This document shows positions 49,533 to 56,478 of a stretch of 64,000 nt of DNA, piece after piece. Source of the DNA: Methyloversatilis sp. RAC08 (GTDB lineage: Bacteria > Pseudomonadota > Gammaproteobacteria > Burkholderiales > Rhodocyclaceae). The notes beneath the pieces are model-generated. The model saw only the letters and a program-made list of their open reading frames with translations, did not search any database and had not been told where the DNA came from. Both the position numbers and the translations under genes were made by a program. The first letter of the stretch is position 1. Each line of letters opens with the position of its first letter. Location of the stretch: assembly GCF_001713355.1 (NCBI RefSeq), contig NZ_CP016448.1, positions 2,232,001-2,296,000 of the forward strand, given 5' to 3'.

Positions 49533-50225
49533 ATGTCGATCATGCGTGTGATTGTCGGTTTTGTGGCCTGTCTTGTCATGTGTGCGCAGGTGTGGGCCTT
49601 GTCGCTGTCCGACCTCACCGACAAGGACGCCGGCGGCGGCCTGAAGGAGGCGCTGACCCAGGGCGCGGCCAAGGCGGTCGACATGCTGGGCAGGCAGGAC
49701 GGCTTCCTGAAGAACAAGGCGGTGAAGATTCCGCTGCCGGACGGCCTGCAGCAAGCCGAAAAGCTGATGCGCACCTTCGGCATGAAGAAACAGGCCGACG
49801 AACTGATCACCGCGATGAACCGTGCCGCCGAGGCCGCCGTGCCGGAAGCGAAGCAACTGCTGGTCGGCGCGGTGAAGGACATGAGTGTGGACGACGCCAA
49901 AAAGATCCTGACCGGCGGCGAAACGTCCGGCACCGAGTACTTCAAGGGCAAGACCTCGGCCCAGCTGAAGGAACGCTTCCTGCCCATCGTGCAGCAGGCG
50001 ATGGACAAGGTCGGCCTGGCGAAGAGCTACGAAAAGTTCGCGTCCAAGGGCGCGAAGTATGGCGTGATCAGCAAGGAAGACGCCGATCTCGACAACTATG
50101 TGACCGAAAAGACGCTCGACGGCCTGTTCAAGATGGTGGCCGAAGAAGAGAAGGCGATCCGCAAGAACCCGGTCGGCGCCGCCGGCAGTCTGGCGAAGAA
50201 GGTGTTCGGCGCGCTCGGCCGGTAA
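49533..50225 (+). CDS. DUF4197 secreted protein
   Basis: A 230-residue protein with a signal peptide (VIVGFVACLVMCAQVWA) and a mature all-helical domain. The body shows LTDKDAGGGLKEALTQGAAKAV near the start, FKGKTSAQLKERFLPIVQQAM in the middle and LDNYVTEKTLDGLFKMVAEEEKAIRKNP near the end. These are typical of DUF4197, a periplasmic family of unknown function in proteobacteria. It is followed 12 bp later by a secretin-domain gene, so the two may be co-expressed. It is divergent from the tlpA-like gene. Confidence 0.82.
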   Translation: MSIMRVIVGFVACLVMCAQVWALSLSDLTDKDAGGGLKEALTQGAAKAVDMLGRQDGFLKNKAVKIPLPDGLQQAEKLMRTFGMKKQADELITAMNRAAEAAVPEAKQLLVGAVKDMSVDDAKKILTGGETSGTEYFKGKTSAQLKERFLPIVQQAMDKVGLAKSYEKFASKGAKYGVISKEDADLDNYVTEKTLDGLFKMVAEEEKAIRKNPVGAAGSLAKKVFGALGR

Positions 50226-50237
50226 GGGCGGTCGCAG

Positions 50238-51107
50238 GTGTCGCGCTTTTTTCACCTGCTGCTGTGCCTGGCGCTGTGCGCGCCGGTGTTGTCCTGGGCG
50301 CAGGTGAAGCTAGACATCATCCCGCTGAAGCACCGCACGACCGATCAGGTGCTGCCGGCGCTGCAGCCGCTGGTCGGCGAAGACGCGGCGCTGTCGGGCG
50401 CCAACAACCGCATCTTCATCCGCGCCGACGCGGCGACGCGGCTGGCCGTCAGGCAGGCGATCGAGGCGATCGACACGCCGCTGCGCAGCCTGATGATTTC
50501 GGTGCGGCACGACAACGATGACTCGATCCGGCGCGAAGGCGCCGCCGTGTCGGGCGAGCTGCGCGCGGGCGGTGTGTCGGTGGGTGCCGCGGGCGGCGGC
50601 GAGGTGGGCGGCAACGAGGGCGCAGTGATCGAAGGTCGCGGCGGCGACAGTCGGGTCGCGACGCGCGTCTGGTCGACCCGCGGCAACTCGGCCGACCGGC
50701 TGTCGCAGCGGGTACAGGTGGTCGAAGGCGGCTCGGCCTTCATCCAGGTCGGCAGCTCGATTCCGGTGCCGTTCACGCAAATCATCGCCGGTCCGCGCGG
50801 CGGCGCCATTTCGCAGGGCACCGAGTACCGCGACATCGGCAGTGGCTTCTACGCCATGCCGCGCGTCAATGGCGACCAGGTGACGCTGGACATTTCGCCG
50901 CAGAAGGAATCGCTGTCCGAAACACAGTACGGCGAAATCCGCACCGCGCGGCTGGTCAGCACGGTGCGCGGCCGGCTCGGCGAGTGGATCGAACTGGGCG
51001 GCAGTGGCTACAGCGAACAGGTCGGCGAGCGCGGCATCACCCGTTACGGCACGCGCGATGCGCAGTCGCAGCGCAGGCTGTGGGTGAAGGTCGACGTCGT
51101 GCCGTAA
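50238..51107 (+). CDS. Secreted secretin-domain-like protein
   Basis: A 289-residue protein starting at GTG, with a signal peptide (FFHLLLCLALCAPVLSWA). The segment KLDIIPLKHRTTDQVLPALQPL plus NRIFIRADAATRLAVRQAIEAID is an NolW/N-domain fold as found in secretin subunits of type II secretion and pilus systems. The middle (about 95-135) is Gly-rich. The C-terminal part has GSSIPVPFTQI, followed by beta-rich sequence resembling a shortened secretin barrel. At under 300 residues it is far shorter than a true secretin. No other secretion genes are nearby. Function unknown. Confidence 0.6.
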   Translation: MSRFFHLLLCLALCAPVLSWAQVKLDIIPLKHRTTDQVLPALQPLVGEDAALSGANNRIFIRADAATRLAVRQAIEAIDTPLRSLMISVRHDNDDSIRREGAAVSGELRAGGVSVGAAGGGEVGGNEGAVIEGRGGDSRVATRVWSTRGNSADRLSQRVQVVEGGSAFIQVGSSIPVPFTQIIAGPRGGAISQGTEYRDIGSGFYAMPRVNGDQVTLDISPQKESLSETQYGEIRTARLVSTVRGRLGEWIELGGSGYSEQVGERGITRYGTRDAQSQRRLWVKVDVVP

Positions 51108-51182
51108 CCTTCATGAATTTCCTGAGCTGCGCTTAATTCCGCTGGCGAGGCGGTAAGCAGCGGGGCGATCGATACTGCAGGG

Positions 51183-51199
51183 GCGTTGCGACACAACGC
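51183..51199 (+). promoter_or_regulatory. Palindrome upstream of pqqA
   Basis: GCGTTG-CGACA-CAACGC lies 31 bp before the pqqA start and could be an operator or a small leader hairpin. A GGAG ribosome site follows directly before the pqqA ATG. Confidence 0.35.
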
Positions 51200-51230
51200 A
51201 GTTATTTCAAACGACCCACAGGAGACAAAC

Positions 51231-51305
51231 ATGAACTGGCAAACCCCCAAGGCTACCGATCTGCGTTTCGGCTTCGAAATCACGATGTACATCGCCAACC
51301 GCTAA
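51231..51305 (+). CDS. pqqA: PQQ precursor peptide PqqA
   Basis: A 24-residue peptide too short for normal gene finders. It ends FEITMYIANR, with the conserved Glu16 and Tyr20 that PqqE crosslinks and that become the PQQ skeleton. The ribosome site AGGAG precedes the ATG at the right distance. A strong stem-loop follows, so pqqA mRNA is likely made in excess over the downstream genes. Confidence 0.95.
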   Translation: MNWQTPKATDLRFGFEITMYIANR

Positions 51306-51328
51306 GGTCGGCAGGGTCATCTGACCCG

Positions 51329-51354
51329 GGCCCGGGAGTGGTAGCTCCCGGGCC
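51329..51354 (+). terminator. Stem-loop 1 between pqqA and pqqB
   Basis: A perfect 10-bp GC-rich stem (GGCCCGGGAG with CTCCCGGGCC) and a 6-base loop, 23 bp after the pqqA stop. No T-tract follows. It probably gives partial termination or protects the pqqA message from 3' decay, favouring the peptide over the enzymes. Confidence 0.6.
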
Positions 51355-51401
51355 ATCGAAACACCGGTCCGCGCCACACGGCAGGACAACATGAATACCG
51401 T

Positions 51402-51424
51402 GACGCGCCCTGAATGGGCGCGTC
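51402..51424 (+). terminator. Stem-loop 2 between pqqA and pqqB
   Basis: A second perfect 9-bp stem (GACGCGCCC with GGGCGCGTC), loop TGAAT, followed by GCATTTC. Together with stem-loop 1 it makes a double attenuator-like leader ahead of pqqB. Confidence 0.5.
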
Positions 51425-51468
51425 GCATTTCAATCAGAGTGTCCGCACACGGATACCGGAGGAGGGGC

Positions 51469-52386
51469 ATGCGACTGCACGTACTGGGGTCCGGCGCGGG
51501 TGGCGGCTTCCCGCAGTGGAACTGCAACTGTCACAACTGCGACGGCCTGCGCAAGGGCACGATCCGCGCCACCGCGCGCACCCAGTCGTCGATCACGGTG
51601 ACCGGCGACAACGAGAACTGGGTGCTTTTCAACGCGTCGCCCGACATCCTGACCCAGTTCCAGCAGTTTCCCGAACTTCAGCCGGCGCGCGCGCTGCGCG
51701 ACACCGCGGTCAAGGCCATCGTGCTGATCGACGGCCAGATCGACCACACGACCGGCTTGTACATGCTGCGCGAACATCGCCAGCCGCATGAGATCTGGTG
51801 CACGCCGCCGGTGCAGGAAGACCTCACGCAGGGCAATCCGCTGTTCCGCCTGCTCGGGCACTACTGTGGCGTGAACTGGAATGCGCTGCCGATCGACGAA
51901 AGCGTGTTCGAGATGAGGCACGTACCGAACCTGCGCTTCCACGCCCACCATCTGCGCAGCAACGCGCCGCCTTACTCGCCGCGGCGCGACAAGCCGGTGC
52001 CGGGCGACAACGTCGGCGTGACCATCGAAGACACGACAACCGGCCGGAAGATCTATTACGCGCCGGGTCTGGTCGACATCGAGCCGCACGTATGGGCGGC
52101 GATGCAGGCGGCCGACGTGGTTCTGGTCGATGGCACGTTCTGGACCGACGACGAAATGATCGCGCTCGGCGCGTCGAAGAAGTACGCACGCGACATGGGT
52201 CACCTGCCGCAGACGGGCGAAAGCGGCATGATGGCCTGGCTCGACAAGCTGCCGAAGAGCACGCGCAAGATACTGATTCACATCAACAACACCAACCCGA
52301 TCCTGAACGAGGACAGCGCGCAGCGGCGCGAACTGGAATCGCGCGGCATCGAGGTGGCTTACGACGGAATGGACATCACCGTATGA
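51469..52386 (+). CDS. pqqB: PQQ biosynthesis protein PqqB
   Basis: A 305-residue metallo-beta-lactamase-fold protein starting at the ATG at 51469, directly after a GGAGGAGGG ribosome site. An in-frame ATG at 51391 lies between the two stem-loops and is not needed. It has [18 protein letters not shown] at the N-terminus with the zinc-site Cys residues, then [13 protein letters not shown]. PqqB is thought to hydroxylate the tyrosine-derived ring of the precursor. It overlaps pqqC by 4 bases. Confidence 0.95.
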   Translation: MRLHVLGSGAGGGFPQWNCNCHNCDGLRKGTIRATARTQSSITVTGDNENWVLFNASPDILTQFQQFPELQPARALRDTAVKAIVLIDGQIDHTTGLYMLREHRQPHEIWCTPPVQEDLTQGNPLFRLLGHYCGVNWNALPIDESVFEMRHVPNLRFHAHHLRSNAPPYSPRRDKPVPGDNVGVTIEDTTTGRKIYYAPGLVDIEPHVWAAMQAADVVLVDGTFWTDDEMIALGASKKYARDMGHLPQTGESGMMAWLDKLPKSTRKILIHINNTNPILNEDSAQRRELESRGIEVAYDGMDITV

Positions 52387-53111
52387 GCACGCAACAACCC
52401 TGGAACCACGCCGAATTCGAGGCGCAACTGCGCGACAAGGGGGGTGCGTATCACATCCACCACCCGTTCAACGTCATGCTGAACACCGGCAAGGCGACGC
52501 CTGAGCAGATCCGCGGCTGGGTGGCGAACCGTTTCTACTACCAGATCGCGATTCCGGTGAAGGATGCGGCCATCCTGTCGAACACGCCGGACCGCGAAAT
52601 CCGTCGTCAGTGGATACAGCGCATCCTCGATCACGATGGCTACGAAATCACCGCGCCGGATGGCACCACGGTGCGCGACGAGGGTGGCATCGAAGCCTGG
52701 ATCAAGCTGGGCGAAGCGACCGGCCTGACGCGCGAGGAAATCGTCGACCTGCGCCACGTGGTGCCCGGGGTCAGGTTCGCCGTCGACGCCTACATCAACT
52801 TCGCCCGCCAGCGGCCCTGGCAGGAAGCGGTCTGCTCGTCGCTGACCGAGCTGTTCGCGCCCAAGATCCACAAGGAGCGTCTCGCCAACTGGCCCGAGCA
52901 CTATCCGTGGATCGAGTCGTCCGGCCTGATGTACTTCCGCAACCGCGTGTCGCAGGCGCGACGCGACGTCGAACAGGGCCTCGCGGTCACGCTGAACCAC
53001 TTCACGACGCGCGCCGAGCAGGAACGCGCGCTGACCATCCTGCAGTTCAAGCTCGATGTGCTGTGGACGATGAACGACGCCATGGCCAACGCCTACGGCG
53101 TCAACAAGTAA
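52383..53111 (+). CDS. pqqC: Pyrroloquinoline-quinone synthase PqqC
   Basis: A 242-residue helical enzyme with [33 protein letters not shown], present as the blocks [11 protein letters not shown] and [23 protein letters not shown] and [19 protein letters not shown] follow. It carries out the last oxidation and ring closure to PQQ with O2 and no metal. Its ATG overlaps the pqqB stop; pqqD follows after 6 bp. Confidence 0.95.
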   Translation: MSTQQPWNHAEFEAQLRDKGGAYHIHHPFNVMLNTGKATPEQIRGWVANRFYYQIAIPVKDAAILSNTPDREIRRQWIQRILDHDGYEITAPDGTTVRDEGGIEAWIKLGEATGLTREEIVDLRHVVPGVRFAVDAYINFARQRPWQEAVCSSLTELFAPKIHKERLANWPEHYPWIESSGLMYFRNRVSQARRDVEQGLAVTLNHFTTRAEQERALTILQFKLDVLWTMNDAMANAYGVNK

Positions 53112-53117
53112 CCCCGG

Positions 53118-53402
53118 ATGAGCGAAGCGATGGCGATCACGACCGCAACCGTGCCCAAGGTGGGCCGCAATTTCCGCATCCAGTGGGAACCGGCGCAGGA
53201 CGCCTATGTGCTGCTGTACCCGGAAGGCATGGTGAAGCTGAACCAGAGCGCCGGCGAAATCCTGAAGCGCTGCGATGGCGCGGCAAATGTCGCCGCCATC
53301 ATTGCCGACCTGGAAGCGACCTTCAACGCGCAGGGGCTGGAAGCCGACGTGATCGCTTTCGTCGAACTGGCCGAGCAGCAGAAATGGGTGGACCTCACAT
53401 GA
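53118..53402 (+). CDS. pqqD: PqqA-binding chaperone PqqD
   Basis: A 94-residue RRE-type peptide-binding protein with QDAYVLLYPEGMVKLNQSAG and EILKRCDGAANVAAIIADLEATF. It binds PqqA and presents it to PqqE. The stop overlaps the pqqE ATG, which fits the tight PqqD-PqqE partnership. Confidence 0.94.
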   Translation: MSEAMAITTATVPKVGRNFRIQWEPAQDAYVLLYPEGMVKLNQSAGEILKRCDGAANVAAIIADLEATFNAQGLEADVIAFVELAEQQKWVDLT

Positions 53403-54556
53403 CCGATCTTTCCGAAGCCACCGCCGTGCAGGGTACCGCGCAGATCGGCCCGCCGCTGTGGCTGCTGGCCGAACTGACCTACCGCTGTCCGCTGCACTGC
53501 GTGTATTGCTACAACCCGGTCGATTTCGCCAAGACCGAAGACGAACTGACGACCGAACAGTGGTTCAAGGTGCTGCGCGAGGCGCGCGAACTCGGTTCGG
53601 TGCAGTGCGGCTTCTCCGGCGGCGAACCCATGCTGCGCGATGACCTCGAAGTCATCGTCGCCGAAGCGCACCGCCTGGGTTACTACACCAACCTGCTGAC
53701 ATCGGGCGTCGGGCTGAACGAAAAGCGCATCGGCGCGCTGAAGGAAGCGGGGCTGGACCACATCCAGCTGTCGTTCCAGGACTCGACGCGCGAAATGAAT
53801 GACTTCCTCTCTTCTACGCGCACGTTCGACCTGAAGCGCCGCGCCGCCGACATGATCAAGGCGCACGGCTATCCGATGGTGATGAACTGCACCATCCACC
53901 GGCACAACATCGACCACATCGAAGCCATCCTGCAACTTGCGTCCGACATCGACGCCGAATACGTCGAACTGGCCAACACGCAGTACTACGGCTGGGCACA
54001 AGTGAACCGCGACCAGCTGCTGCCGTCGCGCGAACAGCTCGAACGCGCCGAGCGCATCACCAACGAGTGGCGCGAAAAGCACGGCAACAAGATGAAGCTG
54101 TTTTTCGTCGTGCCCGACTATTACGAAAAGCGGCCGAAGAAGTGCATGAATGGCTGGGGCAACATCTTCCTGACCATCACGCCGGACGGCAAGGCGCTAC
54201 CCTGCCACACCGCGCGCATGCTGCCCGGACTGGAGTTTCCGGACGTGCGTACGTCGTCCATCCGCGAAATCTGGTACGAATCCGAAGGCTTCAACCGCTA
54301 CCGCGGCACCGGCTGGATGAAGGAGCCCTGTTCCAGCTGTCCGGAAAAGGAAAACGACTACGGCGGCTGCCGCTGTCAGGCCTACATGATCGCCAATGAT
54401 CCGGCTGCCGCGGATCCGGTGTGCGACAAATCGCCGCTGCACCACCGCATCACCGACGTCGTCGACCGTGCCCAGATCGCCGGCAACGCGGCCCAGGTGA
54501 AGCCGCTGATCTACCGCGGCCCGAAGGAATCGCTGCAGCTCGACCGACCGTTCTGA
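53399..54556 (+). CDS. pqqE: PqqA peptide cyclase PqqE (radical SAM)
   Basis: A 385-residue radical SAM/SPASM enzyme. The N-terminal CPLHCVYCYNPV carries the CxxxCxxC cluster for SAM cleavage and QCGFSGGEPML follows. The C-terminal SPASM region has CMNGWGNIFLTI, CSSCPEKENDYGGCRCQ and ADPVCDKSP for auxiliary clusters. It forms the Glu-Tyr carbon bond in PqqA. No pqqF or pqqG peptidase gene is present in the window. A strong terminator follows. Confidence 0.96.
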   Translation: MTDLSEATAVQGTAQIGPPLWLLAELTYRCPLHCVYCYNPVDFAKTEDELTTEQWFKVLREARELGSVQCGFSGGEPMLRDDLEVIVAEAHRLGYYTNLLTSGVGLNEKRIGALKEAGLDHIQLSFQDSTREMNDFLSSTRTFDLKRRAADMIKAHGYPMVMNCTIHRHNIDHIEAILQLASDIDAEYVELANTQYYGWAQVNRDQLLPSREQLERAERITNEWREKHGNKMKLFFVVPDYYEKRPKKCMNGWGNIFLTITPDGKALPCHTARMLPGLEFPDVRTSSIREIWYESEGFNRYRGTGWMKEPCSSCPEKENDYGGCRCQAYMIANDPAAADPVCDKSPLHHRITDVVDRAQIAGNAAQVKPLIYRGPKESLQLDRPF

Positions 54557-54592
54557 CATCAGCCGGGCGCACCGGCTGAAGCACAGGCAAAA

Positions 54593-54628
54593 AAACGGCC
54601 CCCTGCCGGACAAAGCAGGGGGCCGTTT
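54593..54628. terminator. Strong bidirectional terminator after pqqE
   Basis: A perfect 14-bp stem (54593-54606 and 54615-54628) with an 8-base loop. It is flanked by an A-run on the left and TTTC on the right, so it can stop pqq transcription from the left and PEP-CTERM transcription from the right. Confidence 0.85.
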
Positions 54629-54676
54629 CAATTCCAGCCGGCGGCGCTCGCGCGCCGCCTTCCGTTGCAGCTTCGA

Positions 54677-55450
54677 TTACACCTTCGTACGACGGCGGGC
54701 AGCGAAGCCGATCAGGCCCAGACCGGCCAGCAGCATGGCGTAGGTCTCGGGTTCCGGCACGGCGGTGACCGGCGCGAAACCTTCGAAAGTCGCCGTGCGC
54801 AGCGGCGGCGACATGCCGTCGATGCTCGGTGCCTGGCGGATGGTCACCGCGTCCACCAGGTAGGTGAATTCCGTCGCGTTGGTCTTCAGTACATACCAGC
54901 CGGTCGTCGCATTGCCTTCTTCGACCGAAATATCGGTGCGGAAGTCGACCACATTGTCATCGAACACATCCACCGGGTTGGTCGGGCGGGTGCGCACACC
55001 GTTCGACGTGTGAGCCGTCGATTGCAGGCGGAAGTCGCTGTTCGTGCCCGAATCGTACCAGCCGACCGACACGTCATAGTTGGCGTAGCCGCGACGCAGG
55101 ATGTCGTTGATTTCGACATCGTATTCCACATTGCCGACCGAAATTTCGCCGATATCCATCTCGAAGCGCGACGCAAACAGCAGCGTATTGTCGATGGTGT
55201 TGCGATAGACGAAATCATAGAAGGTGCCGAGGTCGACACCGTCATAGATCACCGAACTGATGCGGCGCGCTGCGCGGGTGTAGCCTTCGTTCAGCGGATT
55301 CCAGCCGAAGCCGAGAAACAGCGGATCAGCAGCCGCATTGTTGACACCTTCAACGCGTAGCGTACCGCTTTCCGGCAAGGCGACAAAGGCGTGCGCAGCG
55401 TGGGCGCCCAGGCCCAGCATCAACGACAATGCGATGGTTTTGATTCTCAT
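54677..55450 (-). CDS. PEP-CTERM protein A of a tandem pair
   Basis: A 257-residue secreted protein with a signal peptide (IKTIALSLMLGLGAHAAHA) and a body with no known enzyme motif. The C-terminus AVPEPETYAMLLAGLGLIGFAARRRTKV is a textbook PEP-CTERM signal. The phrase FYDFVYRNTIDNTLLFASRF matches the neighbour at 55493-56356 (IYDFVYRDSRDNKLVFGTRV), so the two are paralogs. They are 42 bp apart on the same strand and probably co-transcribed. Exported and anchored by exosortase. Function unknown. Confidence 0.88.
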   Translation of the reverse strand: MRIKTIALSLMLGLGAHAAHAFVALPESGTLRVEGVNNAAADPLFLGFGWNPLNEGYTRAARRISSVIYDGVDLGTFYDFVYRNTIDNTLLFASRFEMDIGEISVGNVEYDVEINDILRRGYANYDVSVGWYDSGTNSDFRLQSTAHTSNGVRTRPTNPVDVFDDNVVDFRTDISVEEGNATTGWYVLKTNATEFTYLVDAVTIRQAPSIDGMSPPLRTATFEGFAPVTAVPEPETYAMLLAGLGLIGFAARRRTKV

Positions 55451-55492
55451 GATGTTGACCTTTTTGTTGAGTGATGCAGAAAACTTCGGGTG

Positions 55493-56356
55493 TCACGCGC
55501 GCATGCGACGACGCGCGATCACGCCGATCATGCCCAGGCCGGCGAGCAGCATTGCGTAGGTGGATGGCTCCGGAATCGGCGCGGTGTTCGTCGGGATAAA
55601 TCCGCCGGTGAACGCCTTGACTACCGGTTGGCTTTCTTCGCCTGCCTGAAAGTAGCCGATCGCGTTGTCGGCATAGGTGTAGTACGTCGCGTTGGTTTTG
55701 ATCAAATACAACCCGCTGTATGGGTTGCCTTCCGATAGATTGATGTCTGACTGGAAGCTCACTGCGTCCGGATCAAAGACATCCATTTGCTTTAGACCCT
55801 GATCGCTTCGCGCAGCACTGTACAGGCGCAAATCGAAGTTCGATAGAAATAACCACGCTGCTGCTGCGTCGAATGTGGTGCCGTCCTCCTCGAAACCATA
55901 GCGGAAGACGTTATTCAGCTCGGCATTCTGCTGCTGCCCTGGAAGCCCCAGAAGGACGCGAGTACCGAACACCAGTTTGTTGTCACGTGAATCGCGGTAA
56001 ACAAAATCGTAGATATCACCAATCGCCTGTCCGGCGAGTTGGACGTCCTCGTTCAACCTGTACTCAAGAAGCGACAAAGTGCCGCTTCCGGTCACTGCTA
56101 GTGTGTCAGTTGAGCGAGCGTTATAGGTGATGCTGCTTGCAATGAGCGGAATATTCCTGTTTCTGACATCTTGGAATGATTCCGTTATCGTCATCATTGT
56201 GATGTTAGTTTCAAGGTAATAGATGTCGGTCAGCTGGTTGTTGGATGCGCTGAGCCGTAGTGGAAATGATTTGTTCAATTCAACAAAATCACCCGCTGCC
56301 GCGCCCAAGCTGGCGCCTACCAATACTGTCGCGACTGCGACGTGCACTAATTTCAT
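55493..56356 (-). CDS. PEP-CTERM protein B of a tandem pair
   Basis: A 287-residue paralog of the preceding gene. Start at the ATG at 56356, preceded by an AAGGAGAT ribosome site; the longer frame to 56512 is not needed. Signal peptide VHVAVATVLVGASLGAAAG, Asn/Asp-rich beta-like body, and PEPSTYAMLLAGLGMIGVIARRRMRA at the end (PEP motif, helix, Arg tail). Its coding sequence is noticeably more AT-rich than its neighbours, which may reflect recent acquisition. It follows the TonB receptor gene on the same strand by 122 bp. Confidence 0.87.
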   Translation of the reverse strand: MKLVHVAVATVLVGASLGAAAGDFVELNKSFPLRLSASNNQLTDIYYLETNITMMTITESFQDVRNRNIPLIASSITYNARSTDTLAVTGSGTLSLLEYRLNEDVQLAGQAIGDIYDFVYRDSRDNKLVFGTRVLLGLPGQQQNAELNNVFRYGFEEDGTTFDAAAAWLFLSNFDLRLYSAARSDQGLKQMDVFDPDAVSFQSDINLSEGNPYSGLYLIKTNATYYTYADNAIGYFQAGEESQPVVKAFTGGFIPTNTAPIPEPSTYAMLLAGLGMIGVIARRRMRA

Positions 56357-56478
56357 GATGCGATCTCCTTTTTGAAGTGTTTCAGTGTGAGGCGATGACT
56401 CGGCGGACACATGACGGATTCGGCTGTGCCTCTTGTTGTAATCGATCCTTGTCCGATCGATGGAAAGCGATCCGGTGC

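Noticed and set aside
51391-51468. Upstream ATG of pqqB at 51391
   Set aside because: It would add 26 residues unlike any PqqB and would run through stem-loop 2; the ATG at 51469 has a strong ribosome site.
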